Positions 53,628 through 63,300 of a stretch of 64,000 nt of DNA are shown here, piece by piece. Location of the stretch: positions 124,001 through 188,000 of the forward strand of contig VXMM01000023.1 of NCBI GenBank assembly GCA_009841105.1, written 5' to 3'. Within the stretch, counting starts at the first letter, position 1. The number at the start of each line of letters is the position of its first letter. Made by a program: the position numbers and the translations under genes. Below the pieces are notes generated by a model, which did not search any database, was not told the origin of the DNA, and worked only from the letters and a program-made list of their open reading frames with translations. This DNA is from Acidimicrobiia bacterium. Lineage in GTDB: Bacteria > Actinomycetota > Acidimicrobiia > Spongiisociales > Spongiisociaceae.

Positions 53628-54803
53628 ATGCGTATCCTTTTGCTTAACGGCCCCAACCTCAACCTCCTGGGCAGGCGCGCCCCGGATATCTACGGGTCGG
53701 CCACGCTCGCCGACGTGGCCGAGCAGTGCCGAGCGCACGCGGCCCGGCTCGGACATCAACTCGAAGCCCTCCAGTCAAATCACGAGGGAGAGTTGATCGA
53801 CACTATCCACGCCGCACGCGAGACCGCGGACGGGATCGCGTTCAACCCCGGCGCCTTCTCCCACACCAGCTACGCCCTACACGACGCCATCGAGGCGGCC
53901 GAGGTCCCCACTGTCGAGATCCACATCTCCAACGTCCGCGAGCGCGAGCCCTGGCGGCGCATCTCGCTGACCGAGCCGGCCTGCGTGTACCAGATCTTCG
54001 GTCGTGGCGTCGCCGGCTACCTGGACGCCATCTCGCACCTTCATTACCGGATGGCCCATCCGCCCCTCACCCTGTCCTACGGACCGCACGCCGAGCAGGT
54101 GGCGGATCTGCGGCTCCCCGATGCTCCCGGACCGCACCCGGTGGCGGTCCTGGTCCACGGTGGCGGGTGGACCGATCCCTACACCCGGGATCTGATGGAC
54201 GGGGCTGCGGTCGACCTGACCACGAGGGGAACCGCGACCTGGAACATCGAGTACCGGCGCATCCCACCGGCGGGCGGCTGGCGGGACTCCATCGCGGACG
54301 TGACCGCCGCGGTCGACGCCCTGTCCTCCATCTCCGGCGACCACGGCCTCGACCTGGACCGGGTAACGGTCGTCGGACACTCGGCCGGCGCCCAGCTGGG
54401 CTTCTTCGGCGCCAAGACCGCTTCCGTACGGCCGGTCGTCTTCGTCTCGCTGGCGGGGATGCTCGACCTGGGGAACATCGGTCCCGGTTTCGACGATCTC
54501 ATCTCGGCCTTCCTGGGTGACGACGGCCACGCCCGCCTCCAGGAAGTCGATCCCATCCGCGCCCTTCCCGCCGGGGTCTCGACCGTGGCGGTGCACGGCC
54601 GCGTCGACCGATCCGTGCCGCCGGATCAGAGCCGCCGGTTCGTCGAGGCGGCGCTGGTGGCCGGCGACCCATCCCGCCTGGTCGAGTTGGCGGAGGCCGA
54701 CCACATGGACGTGATCTCTCCTCTCGCCACCGGATGGGAGGAGGTGGCTCGCGCCTGCCTGGGCGGTCCGGTCCGGTTTGAGGATCCGCCCCCGAGCGTC
54801 TAG
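53628..54803 (+). CDS. type II 3-dehydroquinate dehydratase (AroQ) fused to an alpha/beta hydrolase
   Basis: 391-residue fusion. Residues 1-~145 are a complete AroQ: NGPNLNLLG start, catalytic Tyr22 in APDIYG, NHEGELID, NPGAFSHTSYALHDA and catalytic His99 in EIHISN. Residues ~160-385 are an alpha/beta hydrolase of the carboxylesterase/kynurenine-formamidase-like type: oxyanion motif HGGGW (177-181), nucleophile Ser252 in GHSAGA, Asp327 in HGRVD and His359 in ADHMD. Both active sites look intact and the frame is continuous. AroQ converts 3-dehydroquinate to 3-dehydroshikimate; the hydrolase substrate is unknown. ATG 53628. It is convergent with dnaE (16-nt gap). Confidence 0.93.
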   Translation: MRILLLNGPNLNLLGRRAPDIYGSATLADVAEQCRAHAARLGHQLEALQSNHEGELIDTIHAARETADGIAFNPGAFSHTSYALHDAIEAAEVPTVEIHISNVREREPWRRISLTEPACVYQIFGRGVAGYLDAISHLHYRMAHPPLTLSYGPHAEQVADLRLPDAPGPHPVAVLVHGGGWTDPYTRDLMDGAAVDLTTRGTATWNIEYRRIPPAGGWRDSIADVTAAVDALSSISGDHGLDLDRVTVVGHSAGAQLGFFGAKTASVRPVVFVSLAGMLDLGNIGPGFDDLISAFLGDDGHARLQEVDPIRALPAGVSTVAVHGRVDRSVPPDQSRRFVEAALVAGDPSRLVELAEADHMDVISPLATGWEEVARACLGGPVRFEDPPPSV

Positions 54804-54819
54804 CCCCGACGGATGGGCC

Positions 54820-57800
54820 TCATACGAGGGCCGCCTCCCCGAATATGCCCTTCACCTCGGCGTAGAGCGAGGACGACAACTCCACCTGCTCATCCAGCCT
54901 GAAGACCTTCCGACTCTCCCCGGCCGTGAGATCGATGTAGACCGGCGCCGGCCCCGGATGGTTGGACAGCACCTGCCGGAGCTCGCGTAGCGCCTCCGTG
55001 AAGGCGTCCTTCTCCGTGAGCGCCCGGTGGGGCTCCAGACGTAGCCAGAGGTCGCTGTCGGGAACGAGCTTGGGTCGGGTGATCCGGTAGGCCCGCATCT
55101 TGACCTCATCCCCCGGGTTGTTCAGCATGCCCTCGACCACCATGATGGCGTCCTCCTCCAGTATCTCGCCGGCCGAGGCCAGGGTCTTGGGAAAGGCCAC
55201 CACCTCGACCGAGTTGTCGAGGTCCTCTATGTTGAAGTAAGCCATCTGCTCCCCGGAGGCGGTGTAGCGACGAGTGATGCCGCTGACGATCCCGCCGATC
55301 CTGACCCGCTCCCTGTCCGGCAACCCCGCCAGCCCGGACACGGTGGTCGTGGTGTGCTGGGCCAGGGCCCTGGTCAGGCCGTGTAGCGGATGGTCCGAGA
55401 CATAGAGGCCCAGCATTTCCTTCTCGTGGGCCAACAGGATGTCCTTCTTCCACTCTTCGCCGGGAATCGTCACCTCGTCGAACTCCGGGACCTCGGCGTC
55501 CCCGCCGAACAGGCTGAACTGGCCCGCGTCCTCGTGGCGCCTCCGGGCGAGGGTGCGCTCGACCATCAGCTCCGCCACCTCGTGCAGGCCCTTCCGGGTG
55601 TGTCCCAGGTCTTCGAAGGCACCCGCGCGGATGAGCGAGGCCACCACTCGCTTGTTGAGCGCCGTGGCGTCCACTCGGTTGGCGAAGTCCTGGAAGTCGG
55701 CGAAGGCGCCCCCGGCGTGGCGGGCCTCGATGATCTTCTCCACCACCGCCGACCCTACGTTCCGCACGCCGGAGATTCCGAACACGATCCTGCCGTCCCG
55801 GACGGTGAAGTCATCCTCCGACGCATTGACCGACGGGGCCGACACCTCCAGCCCCATCGTCCGGCACTCGCTCAGGTACATCCGGGTACGGTCCTTGTCC
55901 CGGCGCGACGACGTAAGCAGGGCGGCCATGTACTCGGCCGGGAAGTGAACCTTGAGGTAGGCCGTCTGGTAGGCCAACAGGCCGTAGGCGGCGCTGTGCG
56001 ACTTGTTGAAGCCGTAACCCGCGAAGCCCTCGATCGAGTCGAATAGCTCGCCGCCGAACTCCGGCGCGTTGCCGCCGTCCACCACCCCGGCCACGAACTT
56101 GTCCCGTTCCTTGGCCATGATGGCCGGGATCTTCTTGCCCATCGCCTTGCGCAGGGCGTCGGCGTCGGCCATCGAGTACCCCGCGATGTCGCGGGCGATC
56201 TGCATGACCTGTTCCTGGTAGATCATGAGACCGTAGGTCTCGCTCAGCACGCCCTCGGTGGCCGGGTGGGGATAATCCACTTCGCTGCGCCGGTTCTTGC
56301 GGTTGGCGTAGGCGTTGTGCCAGTCGTTGGACATCGGCCCGGGCCGGTACAGGGCGACCAGGGCGATCATGTCCTCGAAGCGATCCGGCTGCAGGCTCCG
56401 GATCAGCGAGCGCATAGCAGTACCTTCCAGCTGGAAGACCCCGATGGTGTCGCCCCGGCACAGCATGGCGTAGGTGTCGGGATCGTCCAGGGCGACCCGG
56501 TCGATGTCGGGACGGGCGCCGGTACTCCGTTCGATCAGATCCAGCGTCCGATCGATGGTCGACAGCGTGCGCAGGCCGAGAATGTCCATCTTGAGCAGCC
56601 CCAGCTTCTCGATGGCATGCATCTCGTACTGGGTGACCACCTCGGCGTCCTCGCCCTTGCGCTGTACCGGAACCAGATCGGTCAGCGGACGCGGCGCGAT
56701 CACCACCGCGGCGGCGTGGATCGAGTCCTGGCGGCGAAGCCCTTCCAGGCCCCGCGCTGTGTCCAGGACCAGGCGGGCATCCTCCTCTTTCCGGTATTCC
56801 TCGCGCAGTCCGGAGGCGTGGTTGTGCCATTCCTTGGTGATCCCATCGGCCTCGGGACCCGGGGGGTTGAAGCAGATGTCGAGCGAGGCCTCCCGTCCCA
56901 GGACCGCAGCCGGCATCAGCTTGGCAAGGCGGTCCCCCATCGCGTACGGGAATCCCTGAACCCGGGCCGAGTCGCGGATCGCCTGCTTGCCCTTGATGGT
57001 GGAGAAGGTGACGATCTGCGCCACATGGTCGGATCCGTACTTGTCCGCCGCGTACCGGATGATGTCGCCCCGGAAACGCTCATCGAAGTCCATGTCGATG
57101 TCGGGCATCTCGCGCCGCCCGGGGTTCAGGAAGCGCTCGAAGATCAGGCCGTACTCGAGCGGGTCCAGATCGGTGATACCCAACGCGTACGAGACGATCG
57201 ATCCGGCCGCCGAACCCCGGCCCGGACCGACCCGGATCCGGCGCGACCTCGCGTAGCGCACCAGGTCCCAGACAATCAGGAAGTAGTCGGGGAAGCCCAT
57301 ATCCTCGATGATCCGCATCTCGTGATCTATGCGCCTCCCGACCTCGCCGCCGGCCTCGCCCTGGTAGCGGCGGCGAGCTCCTTCGGTCACCAACTCCCGC
57401 AGGTAGGACATGGCGGTGTGGCCGTCCGGCACCGGAAAGTGGGGCAGAAGCAGCTGATCGAAGTCCAGATCCACGTTCACGCGCTCGGCTATCAGGAGGG
57501 TGTTGTCGCACGCCCCGGGATAGATGTCGTCCGGGAACCGGTCCCGCATCTCACGGGCGGTCTTCAGGTAGAACTCGTCGCCCTCGAAACGGAGGCCTCG
57601 GTCCGGGTCGTTAACGGTCGATCCGGTCTGGATGCAGAGCAGGACGTCGTGGGCGGCCGCCTCGTCCTGGCGGGTGTAGTGGGCATCGTTGGTGGCCAGG
57701 AGCGGAGCGCCGATCCGGCCGGATATCTCCAGCAGGTCGGGGAGAATGCGCTGCTGGCTCTCCAGGCCCAAGTCCTGGACCTCGATGAAGAACCGGTCCC

Positions 57801-58344
57801 GGCCGAAGATGTCCTGGTATAGGCCGGCTGCCTCCACCGCCTGCTCCATGTCCCTACGGCCGCCGGCGTACCCGTCTTCCCGCGGCGCGTCCGGGGCCAG
57901 CAATGTGGGGACGTGACCGGCCAGGCAGCCGCTGGTGGCGATGACCCCCTCGGCATACTCGGCCAGCAGCTCCTGGTCCATACGGGGCTTGTAGTAGTAA
58001 CCCTCCAGGAAGGCCCTGCTGACCAGCTTGAGAAGGTTGGCGTAGCCGGTCTGGGTCTCGGCCAGCAGGGTGATGTGATGGCGAACGTTGTCGCGGCCGG
58101 TGGGCCGATCGAAGCGGGAGCCGGTCGTCAGGTAACCCTCCACGCCGAGGATCGGCTTGATGCCTGCCCGGGTGGCCGCCCGGTAGAAGTCGACCGCGCC
58201 GTATAGCACTCCGTGATCCGTCAGACCCAGCGCTGTCTGCCCGTCTGATACAACCGCTGCCACGGCGTCGTCGATGCGTGCCGCACCGTCCAGCATCGAG
58301 AACTCGCTGTGAACGTGGAGGTGAACGAAACCCCTACTTGCCAT
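54820..58344 (-). CDS. dnaE: DNA polymerase III subunit alpha
   Basis: 1174-residue replicative polymerase. The N-terminal PHP domain keeps its metal-type residues (HLHVHSEFSMLDG, LGLTDHG). The catalytic Asp motif is PDIDMDFDERFRGDII in the palm. The helix-hairpin-helix and OB-fold (VRIGGIVSGITRRYT) are recognisable near the C-terminus. Length fits the DnaE1 class. It starts at ATG 58344 downstream of the rluD-like gene; the 140-nt gap contains two palindromes and a copy of the dispersed repeat. Confidence 0.98.
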   Translation of the reverse strand: MASRGFVHLHVHSEFSMLDGAARIDDAVAAVVSDGQTALGLTDHGVLYGAVDFYRAATRAGIKPILGVEGYLTTGSRFDRPTGRDNVRHHITLLAETQTGYANLLKLVSRAFLEGYYYKPRMDQELLAEYAEGVIATSGCLAGHVPTLLAPDAPREDGYAGGRRDMEQAVEAAGLYQDIFGRDRFFIEVQDLGLESQQRILPDLLEISGRIGAPLLATNDAHYTRQDEAAAHDVLLCIQTGSTVNDPDRGLRFEGDEFYLKTAREMRDRFPDDIYPGACDNTLLIAERVNVDLDFDQLLLPHFPVPDGHTAMSYLRELVTEGARRRYQGEAGGEVGRRIDHEMRIIEDMGFPDYFLIVWDLVRYARSRRIRVGPGRGSAAGSIVSYALGITDLDPLEYGLIFERFLNPGRREMPDIDMDFDERFRGDIIRYAADKYGSDHVAQIVTFSTIKGKQAIRDSARVQGFPYAMGDRLAKLMPAAVLGREASLDICFNPPGPEADGITKEWHNHASGLREEYRKEEDARLVLDTARGLEGLRRQDSIHAAAVVIAPRPLTDLVPVQRKGEDAEVVTQYEMHAIEKLGLLKMDILGLRTLSTIDRTLDLIERSTGARPDIDRVALDDPDTYAMLCRGDTIGVFQLEGTAMRSLIRSLQPDRFEDMIALVALYRPGPMSNDWHNAYANRKNRRSEVDYPHPATEGVLSETYGLMIYQEQVMQIARDIAGYSMADADALRKAMGKKIPAIMAKERDKFVAGVVDGGNAPEFGGELFDSIEGFAGYGFNKSHSAAYGLLAYQTAYLKVHFPAEYMAALLTSSRRDKDRTRMYLSECRTMGLEVSAPSVNASEDDFTVRDGRIVFGISGVRNVGSAVVEKIIEARHAGGAFADFQDFANRVDATALNKRVVASLIRAGAFEDLGHTRKGLHEVAELMVERTLARRRHEDAGQFSLFGGDAEVPEFDEVTIPGEEWKKDILLAHEKEMLGLYVSDHPLHGLTRALAQHTTTTVSGLAGLPDRERVRIGGIVSGITRRYTASGEQMAYFNIEDLDNSVEVVAFPKTLASAGEILEEDAIMVVEGMLNNPGDEVKMRAYRITRPKLVPDSDLWLRLEPHRALTEKDAFTEALRELRQVLSNHPGPAPVYIDLTAGESRKVFRLDEQVELSSSLYAEVKGIFGEAALV

Positions 58345-58368
58345 GCCCCATCCTTGACCGCTACCCGT

Positions 58369-58427
58369 TGACCGGTCAGGGGTACCCAGCGATCCACAAC
58401 ACTAGCGAAATCCGGTCGGTCGACCGA
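58369..58427. promoter_or_regulatory. two palindromes upstream of dnaE
   Basis: TGACCGGTCA (58369-58378) and TCGGTCGACCGA (58416-58427) are perfect palindromes 25-85 nt upstream of the dnaE start, centred 48 nt apart. They could be operators. They do not match the actinobacterial LexA box pattern. Confidence 0.35.
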
Positions 58428-58454
58428 GAATCGTCGCCCTAATCAGTCGTGTTT

Positions 58455-58488
58455 ACAAACGAACGCGCATAGCGTGAACACGCCCTAG
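58455..58488. repeat. 34-bp dispersed repeat, copy 2 (3' end of rluD-like gene)
   Basis: Matches 18703-18736 at 31 of 34 positions. It includes the stop codon of the rluD-like gene at one edge. The conserved core is ATAGCGTGAACACG. Both copies lie at the 3' end of a minus-strand gene and upstream of another minus-strand gene. Confidence 0.75.
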
Positions 58489-59426
58489 TCGGGCGCCTCA
58501 CCGCTGACGGGCCTACCGAGGACATCGAGGCTCGACCGGAGATCGGATGGAAGGGACACCTCCACCTCGACATCCCGGCGGGTGACCGGATGGACGAAGC
58601 CGAGCCGGTGGGCATGGAGCCAGACGCGGCCCGGATCGACTCCGGCCCGGGCGGGCCGTCCGTAGACCCGATCCCCCACCACCGGCCGGCCGATCGAGCC
58701 CAGGTGCACCCGGATCTGGTGGGTTCGCCCGGTCTCGAGAGTCACTTCGAGCAGGCTCAGCAAGGGACGATCCCACGTCGCCAGCCACTGGTAATGGGTG
58801 ACGGCGGGCTTGCCGCCGGGACCTACGAACCGCCTCGCACGCCGCCGATCGATCGGCGCATCGATCGTCCCTGAGGCGACACCGAAGCCGCCGTGGGTGA
58901 GGGTGAGGTAGCACCGGTTTACCTCTCGAGCTGCAATCGCATCGGTCAGGCGACGATGAGCGACCGGATGCCGGGCGATGAGGATCGCTCCCGAGGTGTC
59001 CTTGTCGAGCCGGTGGACGATCCCCCACCGCGGGTACTCGCCCACCCCCTCCACTTCGGGCCACCGATGGAGAAGCGCCGAGACCAGCGTTGCCTCGCCG
59101 TGACCGGGTGCCGGGTGGGTGACCATCCCCGCGGGCTTGCCGATCACGGCCAGGTGGCGGTCTTCGTAGCGGACGTCGAGCTCGACCGGATGGGGCCTCA
59201 ATGGTCGGGTGGTTTCTGGAGGGACGAACCAGAGGCCGTCTCCAGCTGCAAGCCGGGTACCTGGCCGGCATCTGCTATCCGGTCCGGCCGTGATCCGCCC
59301 GGACCGTCCGGTCTCGATCATCCGCCTCGCTCTCGCCCTGCTCACCCCGGCCAGCCGGGCCAGGATCATGTCGAAGCGGGCGCCGTCCAGCGAGTCGGGG
59401 ACGGTCAGGTGCGTCTCGCCGCCCAT
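58485..59426 (-). CDS. RluD-family 23S rRNA pseudouridine synthase
   Basis: 313-residue enzyme from ATG 59426 (MGGETHLTVPDSLDGARFD). An N-terminal S4 RNA-binding domain (RARARRMIETGRSGR) precedes the catalytic domain. The active-site motif HRLDKDTSG carries the catalytic Asp141. TGRTHQIRVHLGSIGRPVVG is the second family block. It overlaps the end of lspA by 22 nt, the common lspA-rluD arrangement. Which uridines it modifies cannot be told. Confidence 0.93.
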   Translation of the reverse strand: MGGETHLTVPDSLDGARFDMILARLAGVSRARARRMIETGRSGRITAGPDSRCRPGTRLAAGDGLWFVPPETTRPLRPHPVELDVRYEDRHLAVIGKPAGMVTHPAPGHGEATLVSALLHRWPEVEGVGEYPRWGIVHRLDKDTSGAILIARHPVAHRRLTDAIAAREVNRCYLTLTHGGFGVASGTIDAPIDRRRARRFVGPGGKPAVTHYQWLATWDRPLLSLLEVTLETGRTHQIRVHLGSIGRPVVGDRVYGRPARAGVDPGRVWLHAHRLGFVHPVTRRDVEVEVSLPSDLRSSLDVLGRPVSGEAPD

Positions 59427-59881
59427 ACGAGGATCACGACGCCCACCGTGATGGCGGAGTCGGCCAGGTTGAAGGTGGGCCAGAAGCTGAAATCGATGAA
59501 GTCCGTGACCGATCCGGACATCCATGGTCCGCGCAGGAGACGATCAACGAGGTTGCCTATCGCCCCGCCGAGCACCAGACCAAACCCCACCACCTCGGTG
59601 GTGCTGCGGGTGCGCTCCACCAGCACCAGGATCAGGGCCGCCACGAGGGCGGCGGCCAACCCCAACCAGGAACCGTAACCCTGGAATAGGGAGAAGGCCG
59701 CCCCCGAGTTCTCGGTGACCGCGAGCCGGAACCAGCCGGGAATTATCACGAGGTCGTGGTCGGCCAGCGCCGTTCGCGCCCATAGCTTGCTGATCTGATC
59801 GGCTACCAGAACGGCCCCGCCGAGGAGGCCGGCGTTGATACGTCGGCTGGTCAGCGCCGGCGCGATGCGCACTTCACGCAC
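59405..59881 (-). CDS. lspA: signal peptidase II (lipoprotein)
   Basis: 158-residue membrane aspartyl protease that removes lipoprotein signal peptides, such as that of the binding protein in this window. The two catalytic Asp blocks are GGAIGNLVDRL and FNLADSAITVG, and TENSGAAFSLF is also conserved. The start is uncertain: GTG 59881, GTG 59872 and an ATG at 59944 are in frame. I prefer 59881 because longer forms overlap the dksA-like gene further with unconserved residues. Confidence 0.93.
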   Translation of the reverse strand: MREVRIAPALTSRRINAGLLGGAVLVADQISKLWARTALADHDLVIIPGWFRLAVTENSGAAFSLFQGYGSWLGLAAALVAALILVLVERTRSTTEVVGFGLVLGGAIGNLVDRLLRGPWMSGSVTDFIDFSFWPTFNLADSAITVGVVILVWAARRT

Positions 59882-60231
59882 AAACTGGTCTGCGGAAGTG
59901 CCCGCAGGCGCGCCACCGGAATGGGACTTCCGCATACTCGACAATCGCCATAGGTGCCGTCCTCGAGTGACTGCAAGGCACTGCGTACCTGGCCGAGCAG
60001 GTCACGGCTGTTGCGGTCCACGGAGAGCTCCTTCTCGAACTCGAAGGCCATCGAGCCGCCATCGGCGGAGTCCGGATCCGGCCTGCGCTCGGCCGCGGTC
60101 TCAGCCATCCTGACCTCGCTCCGCTCGGCTTCGTGGTCAGCGATCACCGCGACCAGACTCCGCTCCCTCTCCTCGAGGATCCTCTTGAAACGTGCGAGCG
60201 TGGACTCGGCCAGCTTGCGGCGAGACGCCAT
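59851..60231 (-). CDS. DksA/TraR-family zinc-finger protein
   Basis: 126-residue protein with an N-terminal coiled-coil (residues ~5-50) and a C-terminal C-x2-C-x17-C-x2-C zinc finger (CRVCG ... CVKC), the DksA/TraR arrangement. Such proteins bind RNA polymerase or other partners; small actinobacterial members are less well characterised. It overlaps the lspA 5' end and is divergent from ileS (148-nt gap). Confidence 0.88.
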   Translation of the reverse strand: MASRRKLAESTLARFKRILEERERSLVAVIADHEAERSEVRMAETAAERRPDPDSADGGSMAFEFEKELSVDRNSRDLLGQVRSALQSLEDGTYGDCRVCGSPIPVARLRALPQTSLCVKCASRRR

Positions 60232-60379
60232 ACCCTCTTCCTCCAGGGGCGCGATTGTGGGGGCCGATTGAAGCTAGCAGGTCCGAAACCCGACCGCAGG
60301 CATCGCTGCGCCCACCGGCCGGTTCCGGCAGCACCAATCGCTACGGGTACGATGGCGCCCGCCAGCTACTCCCAGGATC

Positions 60380-63300
60380 ATGCCAGGTAGCCAACCCGAC
60401 TCCCCGCCGATCTCAGACTTCACCCGGGTGCCGCCCGGGCTCGACCTCCCGGCCCTCGATGGGCGCATCCTGGAGCGTTGGGACGAGACCGGCGCCTTCC
60501 ACGCATCAGTCGAGATGCGGCCTCGCGAGCACGAGTACACGTTCTACGACGGCCCCCCGTTTGCCTCCGGGAGCCCCCACTACGGTCACATCCTGGCCGG
60601 GATCATCAAGGACATAGTGCCCCGTTACTGGACCATGCGAGGGCACCGGGTGGAGCGCCGCTTCGGATGGGACACCCACGGCTTACCGGTCGAGATGGAG
60701 GTCGAGCAGCAGCTCGGCATCTCCGGCCCCCGCCAGATCCAGGATCTGGGCGTAACCGTCTTCAACGACGCCTGCCGCCGGATGGTCGAGGTCACCACCG
60801 CCGACTGGGAGGGCATAACCCGCCGCATAGGCCGCTGGGTCGACTTCAAGAACGACTACAAGACCATGGATCCCGAGTTCATGGAGAGCGTCTGGTGGGT
60901 GTTCCGAGCGCTGTGGGACAAGGGCCTGGTCTACCGGGCCTTCAAGGTGCTTCCCTATTCGTGGGCTGCCGGCACCACCCTGTCCAACTTCGAGGTGAGC
61001 CTGGGCGGCTACCGCGACCACCCGGACCCCGCCATCACGGTCCGCCTGGAGATCCTCAAGGCCCCTGACCCCGGTGGGCCGGTCCGCCCCGGCGACTACC
61101 TGACCATCTGGACCACCACACCATGGACGCTTCCGGGGAACCTGGCAGTGGCGGTCGGACCGGACATCGACTACGTGGCCATCGAGGACCGCGGCGGGCG
61201 CCATTGGGTGGCAGCCCAGCAGGTAGAAGAGGTCTTCGGTGAGGCCCGGCAGCCGGCGGCGGGCGCGTCCGGCCGCGAGCTGCTGGGGGTCCGCTACCGG
61301 CCGCCCCTCCCCTATTTCGAGGATCGGGCCGGCGCGGGTGCCTTCCGGGTCATTCACAGCCCCTCGGTCACCACCGACGAGGGAACAGGCCTGGTCCATA
61401 TGGCACCCGCCTACGGCGAGGAGGACCTCTACGCGCTGGCGGACGCCGGCCTGGACGTCATCGTCGACCCGGTCGATCTCGAGGCGAGGTTCACCAACGC
61501 CACTCCCGACCTGGCCGGGCTGCATGTGTTCGAGGCGGCCGACACCATCATCGGCCTGCTCCGGGAATCGGGAGCACTGCTGAAGAACGAGCAGATCGTC
61601 CACTCCTACCCGTTCTGCTACCGCACCGATCAGCCGCTCATCTACAAGGCCATCCCGACCTGGTTCGTCCGCGTCGAGGCGATCCGCGACCGGATGGTGG
61701 AGTTGAACAGATCCATCCACTGGGTCCCGGGACCGGTCGGGGCCAACCGGTTCGGAAACTGGCTGGAGGACGCCCGGGACTGGGCGGTCTCCCGCAACCG
61801 GTTCTGGGGGAGCTGCATCCCGGTCTGGGAGTGCGACTCCTGCGACTACCAGGAGTGTATGGGCAGCAGGGCCGACCTGGCCGACCGGACCGGCGTCTGG
61901 CTGGAGGACCTGCACAAGCACGTGGTGGACGAGGTGACCTATCCGTGCCCGGACAGGATGGGCACCATGGTGCGCGTGCCCGAAGTGCTGGACTGCTGGT
62001 TCGAGTCCGGCTCGATGCCCTACGCCCAGTATCACTATCCGTTCGAGAACGAGGAGCGCTTTCCGCGTACGTTCCCCGCCGACTTCATCGCGGAGGGCCT
62101 CGACCAGACCCGGGGATGGTTCTACACCCTTCACGTGCTGGCCGCCGCCCTATTCGACGAGGTGGCTTTCCGCAACTGCGTCGTCAACGGCATGATCCTG
62201 GCGGAGGACGGGCGCAAGATGTCCAAGCGCCTCAAGAACTACCCCGAGCCTTCCGCCGTCCTGGACCGCTACGGGGGAGACGCGGTCCGGGCCTACCTGA
62301 TCGACTCGCCGGTCCTCCGCGCCGAGCCGCTCCGCTTCTCCGAGGCGGGGGTGCGCGAGGTGGTGCGGACGGTGATCCTGCCGTTCTGGAACGCCTATTC
62401 CTTCTTCACCACCTATGCCGAGGCGGACGGTATCCGGTTCGACGACTTGAGGTCGGCGCCGCCACCCGCCGACCGGCCCGAGATCGACCGCTGGATACTG
62501 AGTGTCCTGCAATCGCTGATCCGGCGAACCAACGAGATGATGGAGGGCTACTACCTGTATGCCGTGGTGGGCCCGGCTCTCGGCTTCGTCAACGACCTGA
62601 CCAACTGGTACGTGAGGAGATCCAGGCGCCGGTTCTGGAGGGCTCGGGAGGGCAACGAGGCCGACAAGCAAGCCGCCTTCGCCACCCTCTACGAGGTGCT
62701 GGTGACCTTCAGCCGGTTGCTGGCGCCGGTCCTCCCCTTCATTACCGAGGAGATACACGCCGGCCTGGTCCCGGAGGCTTCCAGCGTCCATCACACCGAC
62801 TACCCGATGGTGGACGAGGACACGATCGACGAGGACCTCGAGCGGTCGATGAACGTCGCCCGCACGGTGGTGACGCTGGGACGGTCGCTCCGGTCGGATC
62901 ACTCGATCGGTGTTCGCCAGCCCCTGGCGCGCCTCGCCGTGATCACCCGGGACCCGGAGGTAAAGGCAGCGGTCCACCGCCACGGCGCGGTGATCGCCGA
63001 CGAGCTCAACGTCAGGGAGATCGGCACCCGCGATGACGAGCTTTCGGTGGTCGAGTTGGCGGCCAAGGCCAACTACAGGCGCCTCGGGCCCCGCCTCGGC
63101 GCCGCGGTCCGGGAAGTCGCAGCCGCGCTCGCCGACCTCGACTCGGAACAGGTGGCGTCCCTGGTCGAGGCGGGCGGGATGACCGTCGCCGGCCACGACT
63201 TGAGCGCCGACGACGTGGTGGTCACCAGGAACCCCCGGACGGGTATGGCCGTGGCATCGGACGGTTCGCTGTCGGTAGCCCTCGACACGGTGCTGACCGA

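Noticed and set aside
52216-53796. Plus-strand open frame of 526 codons over the dehydrogenase
   Set aside because: Mostly antisense to the Gfo/Idh gene. Only its stretch after 53242 looks coding, and that is reported as a possible frameshifted remnant.
58369-58427. LexA box controlling dnaE
   Set aside because: The palindromes do not fit the actinobacterial TCGAAC-N4-GTTCGA pattern.
60232-60379. T-box riboswitch ahead of ileS
   Set aside because: The conserved T-box sequence and specifier/antiterminator layout are not found in the 148-nt leader.
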